A stretch of 64,000 bases of DNA from Paenibacillus sp. GSMTC-2017. Lineage in GTDB: Bacteria > Bacillota > Bacilli > Paenibacillales > Paenibacillaceae. Shown one piece after another: positions 25,310 through 34,099 of the stretch. How positions within the stretch are numbered: position 1 is the stretch's first letter; the number at the start of each line of letters is the position of its first letter. Made by a program: the position numbers and the translations under genes. The notes under the pieces were generated by a model. The model made no database searches, was not told the origin of the DNA, and was given only the letters and a program-made list of their open reading frames with translations. The DNA lies in the NCBI RefSeq assembly GCF_016019935.1, contig NZ_JAECMT010000001.1:682022-746021 (forward strand). The letters run 5' to 3'.

Positions 25310-26248
25310 ATGCCATTACACCCACAAATTAAGCACTTTCTCGATCGTATAGAACTTCTCTCCAAGCAAATATCTCCAGATGAAATGACGATTGCTCATC
25401 TTAGAAATTATTTCACTTTAACGTGGTCATCTGAAGAAGTAGAGACTGTAGAAGATGTACAGAATTTGAAAATACCTGGCCCAGAAAGTGAAATCCCTAT
25501 TCGTATTTATAAACCCGAAGGAGAGAAACCATTCCCTGCATTGGTTTACTATCATGGTGGTGGATTTGTATTAGGCGGGTTAGATTCTCATGATTCCATC
25601 TGCCGTTCATTAGCAAATAAAGCTTCCTGCATAGTAATCTCTGTCGATTATCGTTTAGCGCCTGAAAATAAGTTCCCAGCGGCAGTAGAAGATGCGTTCA
25701 CAGCGCTTAAGTGGGTGACTGAACATACCAAGAAACTTAACATAGATCCTCAAAAAATCGCAGTAGGCGGCGACAGTGCTGGTGGTAACCTTGCGGCTGT
25801 CATGACAATTAAGGCAGCAGAACATGGAAACCTCCCGATCATTTACCAATTGCTTATTTATCCTGCTGTCACAATGGATACACTCTTTCAATATCCTTCG
25901 ATGATAGAAAATGCTAGTGGATATTTATTAACTAGAGAATCGATATTATGGTTCTATAGTCAGTACTTATCCACACTTGAGGATGCCAGCAACTCATTTT
26001 CCTCACCACTATTACATGGTGCTTTACGTAATTTACCTCCGGCTACGATCATTACAGCTCAATTTGATCCACTTAGAGATGAAGGAGCGGCATACGCTGA
26101 GCGTCTGCAATCAGCAGGAGTGTCTGTTAACTATCGATGTTATGAAGGTATGATTCATCAGTTTATGAATTTGGCACATGAAGTCGATACAGCTAATGAG
26201 GCGCTTGAAGATATTGCCTATACATTAAAAGCAGTGTTCAATAGCTAA
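25310..26248 (+). CDS. Alpha/beta hydrolase, HSL-type (family IV) esterase
   Basis: Esterase of 312 residues of the hormone-sensitive-lipase family. Oxyanion motif YYHGGGFVLGG, nucleophile elbow GGDSAGGNLA (Ser), acid Asp in AQFDPLRDEG and His in MIHQFMNL complete the triad. These enzymes split short-chain esters in the cytoplasm. AGAGAGG precedes the ATG. Divergent from a TetR regulator, with a palindromic site between, so expression is probably induced by a ligand related to the substrate. Confidence 0.92.
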   Translation: MPLHPQIKHFLDRIELLSKQISPDEMTIAHLRNYFTLTWSSEEVETVEDVQNLKIPGPESEIPIRIYKPEGEKPFPALVYYHGGGFVLGGLDSHDSICRSLANKASCIVISVDYRLAPENKFPAAVEDAFTALKWVTEHTKKLNIDPQKIAVGGDSAGGNLAAVMTIKAAEHGNLPIIYQLLIYPAVTMDTLFQYPSMIENASGYLLTRESILWFYSQYLSTLEDASNSFSSPLLHGALRNLPPATIITAQFDPLRDEGAAYAERLQSAGVSVNYRCYEGMIHQFMNLAHEVDTANEALEDIAYTLKAVFNS

Positions 26249-26263
26249 ACGTTGTTAAAAAAG

Positions 26264-26290
26264 AGCCTCCTTACAAATTGTAAGGAGGCT
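26264..26290. terminator. Bidirectional rho-independent terminator
   Basis: AGCCTCCTTAC/GTAAGGAGGCT, 11-bp perfect stem with loop AAATT, between convergent genes. Confidence 0.85.
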
Positions 26291-26297
26291 GCTCACA

Positions 26298-26654
26298 TTA
26301 ATTCGACACTGAATTCACATGTTGCTGTTGCTGTTGGTTCTGATACTGAGTTTGGTTCTGATACTGAGCCTGTTCCTTAGCAACTAATGTTACTTCCAGA
26401 CCTCCGAACTTTTTAGAAAACCCATTATAAATTAAGCCATTCAACATTCCAAATACAGGATATAAGATCATCATGAAAATAGGCATTATAATGTAAGGAA
26501 TAGCCATTACCGTAACAGTATGCTCACCAATAGCAAAGCCGACAACCAGAGCGATCAATCCAAGTACAGCCATGAAACCAGCAGGTAGAATTAAAAAGTA
26601 TAATACCGTTTTAAACACACTGAAAATACCAAATGCTTTTACTTCCATCTTCAA
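26298..26654 (-). CDS. Small membrane protein with Gln/Asn-rich tail
   Basis: Protein of 118 residues: two or three hydrophobic helices (about 11-45 and 47-75) and a soluble C-terminal tail QYQNQTQYQNQQQQQHVNS. The conserved-looking centre MLNGLIYNGFSKKFGGLEVTL resembles short integral membrane proteins of the DUF3566-like sort, but I do not assign a family. Start is TTG at 26654 with GGGGAG nine bases upstream; the ATG at 26648 is the alternative. The tail is encoded by a short tandem repeat. Confidence 0.65.
   Translation of the reverse strand: MKMEVKAFGIFSVFKTVLYFLILPAGFMAVLGLIALVVGFAIGEHTVTVMAIPYIIMPIFMMILYPVFGMLNGLIYNGFSKKFGGLEVTLVAKEQAQYQNQTQYQNQQQQQHVNSVSN
26334..26368. repeat. Tandem 18-bp repeat encoding the Gln/Asn tail
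   Basis: TTGGTTCTGATACTGAG occurs at 26334-26350 and again at 26352-26368 (period 18), next to a run of TGTTGC triplets. In the gene it gives repeated QYQNQ units. Confidence 0.7.
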
Positions 26655-26696
26655 TCAAAACATCTCCCCAAATTCGTATGTATGTAACATTTCTCA

Positions 26697-27215
26697 CTAG
26701 ACCACTTCTGTTACTTTCACTGCACTCTCATCATAATGTTTAATTGTTTGATAAATGACCTTATTCTTACTCTGACTCCAAATAAAACTCATTTCAAATG
26801 TACCCGATTGAAAGAAATACGGAAACCTTCTCTTAAACCAATCTTGCATCGGCAGATCAAATGCTTTTTCTTTCTCGATCCACAGTAAATCACCTTCAGG
26901 AGGGTTTTCGAGCAACTCGCCTTCAAAGTCTCTCACTAAATAATTAAAAACCATGTACCTGCTTCCTTTTTCAAGTTCGCAGAATTCATCCAACCCCTTA
27001 TACACAATATCTGTAACAAGTAACCCCGTTTCTTCTTTTACTTCTCTAATAGCACCAGATACGATACTTTCAGGGAAATCCACTTTCCCCCCAGGTGCCA
27101 AATATCCTGGGAAGCCTAATCGATCGGGTCTATTAATTAGTAATACTTTACCATCTTTTTCTATCATACACATAGTCAAAATTTTAACTTCAATATGATT
27201 AGACAAAACTATCAT
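26697..27215 (-). CDS. Nudix hydrolase (8-oxo-dGTPase/MutT type)
   Basis: Protein of 172 residues with a complete Nudix box GGKVDFPE...AIREVKEETGL and the preceding GFPGYLAP segment. The arrangement is that of MutT/YtkD-like proteins that clean up oxidised or unusual nucleotides, though the substrate cannot be deduced. Several in-frame starts exist and the ribosome-binding site is weak (AAAAGAG adjacent to the ATG), so the N terminus is uncertain. Flanked by a terminator from the tmrB side. Confidence 0.83.
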   Translation of the reverse strand: MIVLSNHIEVKILTMCMIEKDGKVLLINRPDRLGFPGYLAPGGKVDFPESIVSGAIREVKEETGLLVTDIVYKGLDEFCELEKGSRYMVFNYLVRDFEGELLENPPEGDLLWIEKEKAFDLPMQDWFKRRFPYFFQSGTFEMSFIWSQSKNKVIYQTIKHYDESAVKVTEVV

Positions 27216-27263
27216 CTCTTTTCTAGTTGCATTTCAGATTATTTATAAAAATCATCATGAAAT

Positions 27264-27292
27264 AGTGAACTAATATATCCTATTAGTTCACT
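27264..27292. terminator. Hairpin, likely terminator
   Basis: AGTGAACTAATA/TATTAGTTCACT, 12-bp perfect stem with loop TATCC, between tmrB and the Nudix gene. Confidence 0.65.
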
Positions 27293-27314
27293 GTTTTATA
27301 AAATATACAACCTC

Positions 27315-27911
27315 TCAATTGAAAAAACGAAGCTGTAACAACTGGGTCTTTATCCGATCATAGTTCTTTCTAACATTGCTTCTTGTATCCGCAAGCAAGT
27401 TTATTTCTGCTTTTGTTGCAATGTAAGATACAACTTCCGAAGTTCTCATTTCATTCGTATCTATGTGATGTTGAAAGGTTTCATGTGATAACCCTTCTAT
27501 ACATCGATCTATTTGCCTAGCTGGCCATGAGTTTTTACCTTCTCCCCTGCTCTTAAGCCGCTTAAGCAATGTGTCTTTAGTAGCGCACAAGGCAAAATGT
27601 TTGACGGTTATCCCGTCATTTTCAAGTCTAGTTACGATTTCGGTAAATATGGCAGGATCAACAATCGTCATTGGTACGATAATTACTCCTTCATATTCAT
27701 TAGCTAAGTAACTAAGCATCGAAAAATTCATTTCCCGCCATATTGTATACTGTTGAAAATCACTTTTTCTTATCTCGTCTGGAATGTTTTTTCGAATGAA
27801 ATAACCTATCTTCTCTGGGTCATAAATAAACGACCCCGCTAATCTTCGTTGTAATTCATGCGCAGCTTGCGTTTTGCCAGACCCAAATGCGCCATTTATC
27901 CAGATAATCAT
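27315..27911 (-). CDS. tmrB: TmrB-like P-loop ATP-binding protein
   Basis: P-loop protein of 198 residues, closely resembling Bacillus TmrB (about 197), an ATP-binding protein that gives tunicamycin resistance by binding the drug at the membrane. Identical or near-identical stretches include IIWINGAFGSGKTQAAHELQ (Walker A GAFGSGKT), DPEKIGYFIR, VPMTIVDP, LLKRLKSRGEGKNSW and RQIDRCIEGLS. GAGGTG precedes the ATG. It may be a kinase-like protein in general nucleoside-drug protection; resistance itself is inferred from the family. Confidence 0.85.
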   Translation of the reverse strand: MIIWINGAFGSGKTQAAHELQRRLAGSFIYDPEKIGYFIRKNIPDEIRKSDFQQYTIWREMNFSMLSYLANEYEGVIIVPMTIVDPAIFTEIVTRLENDGITVKHFALCATKDTLLKRLKSRGEGKNSWPARQIDRCIEGLSHETFQHHIDTNEMRTSEVVSYIATKAEINLLADTRSNVRKNYDRIKTQLLQLRFFN

Positions 27912-27952
27912 CTAATCACCTCTTAAATCGCCGAAACGTTCATCGTAGGCTC

Positions 27953-28927
27953 TTATTCAGTAATACTAATTTCTATCTGTTGTTCGATTGCTCGTATCGA
28001 CACTTTTCCACCGACAGGGAAAGTGATGATTGGCGTTGTGTGCCCGAAGTCAACATCAGCAATAACTGGGATATGGTTTAATTCCGATTTCGATCGAATA
28101 ATTTTCACGAGCTTCTCTTTCGTCATGTTTGAACCTTTTTGAAATCTGCCAATGACGATCCCTTTAACCTCTTCAAATGAAGGCTGATGAATGAGTGACT
28201 GTATATCTCTATCGAAAGTATATGGCTGCACCTCATAATCATCTTCTACAAACAAAATGGAGTCTTTTAAGCTTGGCATAAAATCCGTACCTTGAAGTAA
28301 GTTTAGCGTACACAAATTACCACCAATAATCGTTCCACTAGTTTCTCCCGGATTGATTACATATGGACCATCATTAGTTATAAAAGATCGGTTTTCTTGA
28401 TCCAAATACCATGGGTCATCACTCCACTGCTCGGAATGAATCACCTTAAAATCAGTGTCTTGCATCATTATTTTCGTGAAATATTCCACAGTAAACGTAT
28501 TGCCTTGCAACATAGCAAAGGTCGAGAAATGTGGACCCGAATAGGTGATTAATCCTGTTTTTGCATAAATCGCATTACTTAACGCCGTTATATCTGAATA
28601 TCCGCAAATCCGTTTTGGGTTTGCTTTAATTAAATCGTAATCAATATATTTCAATAGTTGGTTAGAGTTAAATCCGCCAATCGTCGTTAAAATCGCTTTT
28701 ACATTTGGGTCTAGAAAAGCTGCATGCAAATCGTCTACACGTGAACGAATAGAAGAGGAAACAAACTCATCGGATTCTAGTACATTTTCTGAAAATGACA
28801 CTTTAAACCCTAATTCCTCTAGACGAGTTTTTGCGATATTTCTATGGTCTTCTGCGATTATTGACAGGCTACGAGAAGGAGAGATTACGCGGATTTCATC
28901 GCCAGCTTTTAATTTCGGTGCTCTCAT
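27953..28927 (-). CDS. S66-family peptidase (LD-carboxypeptidase / MccF-like)
   Basis: Serine peptidase of 324 residues. The nucleophile lies in the elbow CGYSDITAL, preceded by TTIGGFNSNQLL; the Glu in LFVEDDYEVQPY and His in VDFGHTTPI complete the Ser-Glu-His triad. Family members trim muropeptides (LdcA) or cleave the microcin C7-type nucleotide-peptide (MccF). The sequence style (GFNSNQLL, EDDYE) is nearer MccF, so immunity to peptide-nucleotide antibiotics is a possible role. AAAGG nine bases before the ATG at 28927 is preferred over the ATG three codons earlier. 41 bases upstream of tmrB, same strand. Confidence 0.88.
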   Translation of the reverse strand: MRAPKLKAGDEIRVISPSRSLSIIAEDHRNIAKTRLEELGFKVSFSENVLESDEFVSSSIRSRVDDLHAAFLDPNVKAILTTIGGFNSNQLLKYIDYDLIKANPKRICGYSDITALSNAIYAKTGLITYSGPHFSTFAMLQGNTFTVEYFTKIMMQDTDFKVIHSEQWSDDPWYLDQENRSFITNDGPYVINPGETSGTIIGGNLCTLNLLQGTDFMPSLKDSILFVEDDYEVQPYTFDRDIQSLIHQPSFEEVKGIVIGRFQKGSNMTKEKLVKIIRSKSELNHIPVIADVDFGHTTPIITFPVGGKVSIRAIEQQIEISITE

Positions 28928-29060
28928 ATGTATCATCCTTTTAGTTGTAGTTAAATTATAGAATACTCTACCATTTTCCTACATTGCTGTATAGAGCTCG
29001 CCCCCGTTAAAAGCAGTGCGACATCTAGGATAAATACATATGCCATCTGATTATAAATTG

Positions 29061-29477
29061 TTATTCATCGAGGTTAATAATTTCGTGGTCTACTTTTTGA
29101 GATAGAAACGAAGCATCAATATCTTTAGGGAGTTTCTTTAAATCTAACTTTCCAATGAGTAGTTCACTTTTGTTTTCGACACTCCCAGGTAAGTGGCTAG
29201 ATATATTGACTATTAATTGATCTTTATTTCTCACGATTTCAGCAAAAGGGTATGTGTACATACCTGACTTGCTCAATGTTGAATACAAAATAATCGTTTT
29301 ACCTTTCGTAATAAAATAGATATTCGGTTTATCCAGTTGCTTAATTATAGCTTGAAACTCCTCATCTAATTGTTCAACCTTTACCTCTTCGAAACCGACT
29401 TTATTACTTTGAAATGTGAAGATTAGTACAGTTGCTGCAATAACAGCTACAAGTAAACCAATAATTTTCACTCTCAT
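29061..29477 (-). CDS. Membrane-anchored hypothetical protein
   Basis: Protein of 138 residues with an N-terminal hydrophobic helix (KIIGLLVAVIAATVLIFTF, about 3-21) and an extracytoplasmic domain of alternating strands (NIYFITKGKTIILYSTLSKSG, QLIVNISSHLPG). GGAGGG eight bases before the ATG at 29477 makes this start clear; upstream in-frame codons are ignored. It has no lipobox. No family recognised. Followed by a spacer, preceded by a terminator. Confidence 0.65.
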   Translation of the reverse strand: MRVKIIGLLVAVIAATVLIFTFQSNKVGFEEVKVEQLDEEFQAIIKQLDKPNIYFITKGKTIILYSTLSKSGMYTYPFAEIVRNKDQLIVNISSHLPGSVENKSELLIGKLDLKKLPKDIDASFLSQKVDHEIINLDE

Positions 29478-29562
29478 CGTTAAGCCCTCCATCATATGGA
29501 ATTGTCTCTTCATACTATACGCAACATTTTCCAATAAAGTTATATACTCAGAAAAAACAATT

Positions 29563-29598
29563 AACCCCGCAGAGACGTTATGACCTCATTGCGGGGTT
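29563..29598. terminator. Rho-independent terminator
   Basis: AACCCCGCA/TGCGGGGTT with inner GAG/CTC pairing and a T-rich minus-strand exit (AATTGTTTTTTC), ending the gene run 32537-29628. Confidence 0.8.
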
Positions 29599-29627
29599 CT
29601 ATCCTATTTGACGCTCAATATGTAGTC

Positions 29628-30173
29628 TCATTCATTGAATCTTCCCATAACAATGGTACTGTAGTATTTACCATCGGCAAGAAGCTTATCATTTTTCAAT
29701 ATACCTTCGATTTCAAAGCCACATCTTTTATAAAGTTCTGTAGCGTTTTCGTTGCTTTCTAAAACGTTTAAAATCATCTTCTTAATACCATTTGAGTCAG
29801 CCCAGCTTATTGCTTCTTTTAATAAATTTTTCCCTATCCCATATCCCCAAAATTGTTTCAAAACGCATACTCCAAACTCTACTTTATGAGACATTCTTTT
29901 TAGATGACTACCTTCGCATCTTGAAAATCCAACAATCCGTTCATCAACTTCAGCAACTAAAAACAAGTTTCTAGGATGATCAGAATCGTTCTTAATCAAT
30001 GCTTCAAAACCGGTTTTATCTATGAAAGCCTCCCCTTGTTCTCTGTCCATATTTTCCGTTTCACCATCAATTTGCACTCTTAAAGAGGATAAATGGATCG
30101 CATCCTTTTTTGATGCAGATCTAATTGTGTAATCGATTCCTTTTACATGGAAATGTTGATTATTAATGATCAT
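29628..30173 (-). CDS. GNAT-family N-acetyltransferase
   Basis: Protein of 181 residues with a RimI-type GNAT domain: IVGFSRCEGSHLKRMSHKVEFGVCVLKQFWGYGIGKNLLKEAISWA contains the acetyl-CoA loop (QFWGYGIG), followed by the helix NATELYKRCGFEIEG. The start (ATG 30173) follows the stop codon of the upstream GNAT gene by one base, with GGAG inside that gene's end, so translation is coupled. Acceptor unknown. Last gene of a run of five minus-strand genes. Confidence 0.8.
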   Translation of the reverse strand: MIINNQHFHVKGIDYTIRSASKKDAIHLSSLRVQIDGETENMDREQGEAFIDKTGFEALIKNDSDHPRNLFLVAEVDERIVGFSRCEGSHLKRMSHKVEFGVCVLKQFWGYGIGKNLLKEAISWADSNGIKKMILNVLESNENATELYKRCGFEIEGILKNDKLLADGKYYSTIVMGRFNE

Positions 30174-30174
30174 C

Positions 30175-30732
30175 TTATGCTCCATCCGATATTGAACGAA
30201 TTGAATAAAATAATTCTCCATTATAGAAGTCAAACTCTTCCGGTAAGTCAGCTACCGTAAACTCATAATGAAATCCTAATTTCTCTATTATTCTCTTTGA
30301 GGCGATATTGTCAGGTTTGACCACTGCAGATAACTTTTCCAGCCCAAGTTCATCAAAACAATACTTCATTAAACCCTCTATTGCTTCAGTAGCATAACCA
30401 CATCCCCAATGATGCTTACCAATTAAGTAGAATATTTCAGTAACGTTATGGTTGAAATCTAAACTTCCGAATCCACACCATCCGATATGACTTCCTGTTT
30501 CTTTATCCGTAATAACAAAAGAATATTTAAACCAATTTTCAGTATGACTTATTTCGTAACAGCCAATAAGCCAGTTAAATACATCAGTATAATCATCTAA
30601 TGACATAACGTCCATCGGTAAATACGTAAACAATTCCTTATCTTGCATTAACTGAAATGCCTCAAGAAGGTCACTAGCCCTATATGGTTTAATAACCAAT
30701 CTGCTCGTTTCTAATACCATATCTTTGATCAC
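30175..30732 (-). CDS. GNAT-family N-acetyltransferase (RimJ/RimL type)
   Basis: Protein of 185 residues: LETSRLVIKPYRASDLLEAFQLMQD opening, HIGWCGFGSLDFNHNVTEIFYLIGKHHWGCGYATEAIEGLMKYCFDELGLEKLSAVVKPDNIASKRIIEKLGF, all standard for the RimJ/RimL acetyltransferase branch with CoA loop HHWGCGYA. The GTG at 30732 overlaps the stop codon of the phosphatase gene (GTGA); the in-frame ATG at 30720 is an alternative start. Similar enzymes modify ribosomal protein N termini or small amines. Confidence 0.82.
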   Translation of the reverse strand: MIKDMVLETSRLVIKPYRASDLLEAFQLMQDKELFTYLPMDVMSLDDYTDVFNWLIGCYEISHTENWFKYSFVITDKETGSHIGWCGFGSLDFNHNVTEIFYLIGKHHWGCGYATEAIEGLMKYCFDELGLEKLSAVVKPDNIASKRIIEKLGFHYEFTVADLPEEFDFYNGELFYSIRSISDGA

Positions 30733-31424
30733 TTCACACTCACCGTCTTATACTCATCTCCTTGATAGATGAGGCAATTTAGTTGCATACCGTAAGCGCA
30801 GCCACCATCAATTCCAATCTTACCATTACCAAACCAGACTTCAGGCGTCTCTTGAAGTTCTACCGTTCTTGTATGCCCAAACACAACTGTTTTGCTTAGC
30901 CCAAGATCTGCCTTGTGAAAAATTCCTTTAATATACATAAAATCGTGATCCGTCTGTTCCTTCCAATCCGGATATGTTGGATTTATTCCTGCATGAACAT
31001 AAATATGTTTTTCATCCTCGTAGTAAAGGGGTAGTCTCTCAAGAAACGCAATATGATGCGAATACTGTCCTCTAATATGGCAGATCGTACTTTCAAGAGA
31101 TTCATTACAGCTTTCATCAATACAATAGCTTTTAATTGTTTCAGGACCACCATGCTGCATAAATTTATATTGAACTTCAGAACTGTTTTGCTGGACTAAA
31201 TCTACTAATCTTTGATCATGATTCCCACGTAATGCGATGGCATGATGGTTTTCTACCAAATCAATGACTTTATCTACAACTTCTTTACTATTCGGACCCC
31301 GATCAACATAGTCACCTATCAAGATCAACTGATCATTGCTAGCGTTAAATTCCACTTTGTTCAGCAACTCATTAAATTGTTTGAAACATCCATGGATGTC
31401 ACTTATTATTAACGTTCTATGCAT
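30729..31424 (-). CDS. PrpE-like serine/threonine or diadenosine-tetraphosphate phosphatase
   Basis: Calcineurin-like phosphoesterase of 231 residues. All motifs are intact: ISDIHGCFKQF, GDYVDRGPNSKEVVD, ALRGNHDQRLVDL, FMQHGGPETI, VHAGINP and FGHTRTVEL. That set is typical of the PrpE/ApaH-like PPP family, which acts on asymmetric dinucleoside tetraphosphates or phosphoproteins. AAAGGAG lies seven bases before the ATG at 31424 (the ATG at 31427 is equally possible). It is translationally coupled to the downstream GNAT. Confidence 0.88.
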   Translation of the reverse strand: MHRTLIISDIHGCFKQFNELLNKVEFNASNDQLILIGDYVDRGPNSKEVVDKVIDLVENHHAIALRGNHDQRLVDLVQQNSSEVQYKFMQHGGPETIKSYCIDESCNESLESTICHIRGQYSHHIAFLERLPLYYEDEKHIYVHAGINPTYPDWKEQTDHDFMYIKGIFHKADLGLSKTVVFGHTRTVELQETPEVWFGNGKIGIDGGCAYGMQLNCLIYQGDEYKTVSVK

Positions 31425-31451
31425 CATTTTACTCCTTTAAGTTGCCTAAAA

Positions 31452-31970
31452 TCATCTTAATTCCTTGACTAAATAAACGAGTAGCTCATCATCTACGATA
31501 ACAGATTGTCCAGGCGAAACTTCTACGTTATTGTAGAACATACCTTTCCCATCTAGCATATATCCACGTTTGCTATACATCATTTGGGCATTTCCATAAT
31601 CTTTATATAGTCCAACCCCTAAGCCAATATATTCTGAAGTGTTAGCTGCAATTAGCTCTAACTCATCGAAAAATCGACTAGCTATTTTATTTCTTCTATA
31701 TTCAGGAAAGACATCAAGACTGTTAATCTCAGGTATGTTCTTATCTTGAAAATGCGGATACTTTGATTCATATAGTAAATGACAGCAGCCTGCTATCTCC
31801 CCATCAACTAATGCAATAAGGGTTACTCTTTGCCCACTACTTATTTGTTCTAAACAAGTATGAAAATAATTCCGATCTTGGTACCATGGATACTGTGCAC
31901 GAAATGCTTCATCAAGCATGATAACTTCATCATTACTAGATAGCTTTTTTATAATGATACTCTTTTCCAA
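31452..31970 (-). CDS. GNAT-family N-acetyltransferase
   Basis: Protein of 172 residues with a GNAT fold: IAGCCHLLYESKYPHFQDKNIPEINSLDVFPEYRRNKIASRFFDELELIA, with the CoA loop EYRRNKIA, and the later NAQMMYSKRGYMLDGKGMFYNN. Starts with TTG at 31970 behind AAAGGTG. It is 21 bases downstream of the dinucleotide-binding gene and 27 upstream of the phosphatase, all on one strand. Substrate unknown. Confidence 0.8.
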   Translation of the reverse strand: MEKSIIIKKLSSNDEVIMLDEAFRAQYPWYQDRNYFHTCLEQISSGQRVTLIALVDGEIAGCCHLLYESKYPHFQDKNIPEINSLDVFPEYRRNKIASRFFDELELIAANTSEYIGLGVGLYKDYGNAQMMYSKRGYMLDGKGMFYNNVEVSPGQSVIVDDELLVYLVKELR

Positions 31971-31991
31971 AATAAACGCACCTTTCTATCA

Positions 31992-32537
31992 TTACGGTCT
32001 CATATTCCACGGCTCCAAAGTGCCGACAATGCTTATTTCTTCTTCACTGTTATAAGCACGGATAACACCACTCGAAATTTCATTGTTTGTAAGCCATCTT
32101 GAGGTATTATGTTCAACAATAAACCCAAGTTTCACCTGATGGTATTTACAATTGACTGGTATATTTAGACCTTGTTTAACTTCTTGCAAATTACTTCTAC
32201 TACCTAATACATGAAAAACGTTAAATGATTCTGTCCCAGTAATCTCATTCATAATTATTCCTAATGCCTTCGATTCATTGGATTGAATCCAAGCAATAAC
32301 ACAATCAATTTGCCCAAACTTGTTGGCATCATTTTGTAAAACGTGCTGAAGTTGTTCATAATTCTCGTAGTCTAGTGAAATACTGTTGAACTGATCTGGA
32401 TTGTTGCATCGACTATGTAGATGTTCTAGCTTAGACTCGCCTCTTGCAATAACCGTGACTTTATTGCCTTGATTATTAAGCTCACAAACAGCATCGGCAA
32501 GCATTCCTGTACCACCAACAACTAAAATATGTTTCAT
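31992..32537 (-). CDS. Short-chain dehydrogenase-like NAD(P)-binding protein
   Basis: Rossmann-fold protein of 181 residues. The nucleotide-binding motif is HILVVGGTGMLADAV (GGxGxL), followed by a basic residue pair typical for NADP use (VIARGESKLEHL). The catalytic YxxxK of classical SDRs is present only loosely (HQVKLGFIVE), so it may be an atypical or non-enzymatic member such as those related to YwnB-like proteins. GAGGAG before the ATG at 32537 overrides the upstream codons. It starts the run of genes ending at 29628. Confidence 0.72.
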   Translation of the reverse strand: MKHILVVGGTGMLADAVCELNNQGNKVTVIARGESKLEHLHSRCNNPDQFNSISLDYENYEQLQHVLQNDANKFGQIDCVIAWIQSNESKALGIIMNEITGTESFNVFHVLGSRSNLQEVKQGLNIPVNCKYHQVKLGFIVEHNTSRWLTNNEISSGVIRAYNSEEEISIVGTLEPWNMRP

Positions 32538-32776
32538 ATTAGCACTCCTCACATACTAAATATCGACGATTGACTTTCGTTTGATAATCATCTAAATCCA
32601 TAAGATTTAATAGGTAAATTATACTACAATAACCTCATTTAAACATTTTACTATAGAAATAAAATAGTTACGTTACATCTATAGTTGCAAAATAAATCAT
32701 TGTAAACAATTAACTTTAAATGTATATTCTTTTTATAGAACAAAACGTTCTTCATTAAGAATAACGGAGGTTCACT

Positions 32777-33970
32777 TTGCAAACAAATAAACGACTTGAT
32801 CAACTTGATTCAATCAGAGGTCTCGCTGCTACTTCAGTAGTTCTTGCTCATATATCTATCCTAATACCTTCGTCTCTTTTTCTCGATAATCTTAATAAAA
32901 CACCACTTCATTTGTTCTGGCTAGGTCATGAATCTGTCATCCTATTTTTTGTGCTCAGTGGATTTGTTTTATCTCTTCCCTACTTAAACAATAATGCTCC
33001 TACATATACAACCTATATCATACGTCGCATTTGCCGTATCTTAATACCAAGTTGTGTATCACTAATTATCGTACTTGCACTTATATATCTGCTTTCACCT
33101 AATGGTATATCAAGTATAAGCCAATGGGGCAACGATATTTGGAGAGATCCTATTTCAATCAGTATGATTCTAAATCATATATTTTTGTTAACTGAATTTA
33201 ACACGATGACATTAAATCCTGTAATCTGGTCACTCGTTCATGAAATGCGTATTTCAATCCTTTTTCCATTTATTGTATGTCTTATAGTTAAAGGCAATTT
33301 CGTTAAAAATACTGCAATTATATTATCAATCCCTATTTTATTTTTTGTAGGTTACTATGTTTGTCTTAAACTATTTTCATATGATATTACAGCTTTCAGT
33401 GGTGGGTATTCCTCCTACCTACTCACCCCACATTACATTGCATTCTTTTTGCTAGGTGCACTTTTAGCCAAGTTTCAAGTCAATATGAAAAAAATCTATA
33501 ACAAGATGACACTACCATTAAAAATCATTATGTTACTATTAGCATTAATCTTATATATGTATAATTGGCTAGTTCTACCTAACATCGCCATCCTTCATAT
33601 GTTTATTCTAAATGATTGGGCTATTGCAGGTGGATGTGTACTATTTATCTTTTTTGGATTACATTCTAGTACGATAAAAAACCTATTACTACTAAAGCCA
33701 GTGCACTACGTTGGGAAATTTTCATATAGTCTATATTTGTATCACATGCCAACTATGCTTGTATCACTTTATGCTCTCCAAGGAGCAATGCCAATATGGT
33801 TGATTTTAACCATTGCATTTGTTTTATCATTTATTGTTTCAGCAATAATGTATCATTTAGTTGAATTACCGTCCGTCAAATTAGGACGATATTTAACTAG
33901 TAGAAATAAACCAATACGAGAAAACATGTCTAATAAAACTACAGTAAGCATGAAAAATATCCAACGATAA
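32777..33970 (+). CDS. Acyltransferase family 3 membrane protein
   Basis: Integral membrane protein of 397 residues with about ten helices, of the OafA/acyltransferase-3 family that adds acyl groups to sugars, polysaccharides or lipids at the cell surface. Family segments: RLDQLDSIRGLAATSVVLAHI (with the essential His), FFVLSGFVLSLPYL, IIRRICRILIP and FSYSLYLYHMP. Starts with TTG at 32777 behind GGAGG. Strongly AT-rich codon use compared with its neighbours hints at an acquired gene. Divergent from the SDR gene. Confidence 0.9.
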   Translation: MQTNKRLDQLDSIRGLAATSVVLAHISILIPSSLFLDNLNKTPLHLFWLGHESVILFFVLSGFVLSLPYLNNNAPTYTTYIIRRICRILIPSCVSLIIVLALIYLLSPNGISSISQWGNDIWRDPISISMILNHIFLLTEFNTMTLNPVIWSLVHEMRISILFPFIVCLIVKGNFVKNTAIILSIPILFFVGYYVCLKLFSYDITAFSGGYSSYLLTPHYIAFFLLGALLAKFQVNMKKIYNKMTLPLKIIMLLLALILYMYNWLVLPNIAILHMFILNDWAIAGGCVLFIFFGLHSSTIKNLLLLKPVHYVGKFSYSLYLYHMPTMLVSLYALQGAMPIWLILTIAFVLSFIVSAIMYHLVELPSVKLGRYLTSRNKPIRENMSNKTTVSMKNIQR

Positions 33971-34099
33971 ATAATTGAGGGAAACATTTTGTTGAAACAG
34001 ATAAGAAGTTTAGGAGATTGCAGCACCTAATTTGTGAACTCCGAGTAGGGTTATAAAGAAGGTGCTACATAGCCTGAATAAGTCAAACAAAAATTAATG

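Noticed and set aside
33991..34030. Short TTG frame after the acyltransferase (LLKQIRSLGDCST)
   Set aside because: Only 13 codons; adjacent AGCACCT/AGGTGCT pair (about 34022-34066) could be a weak terminator instead.
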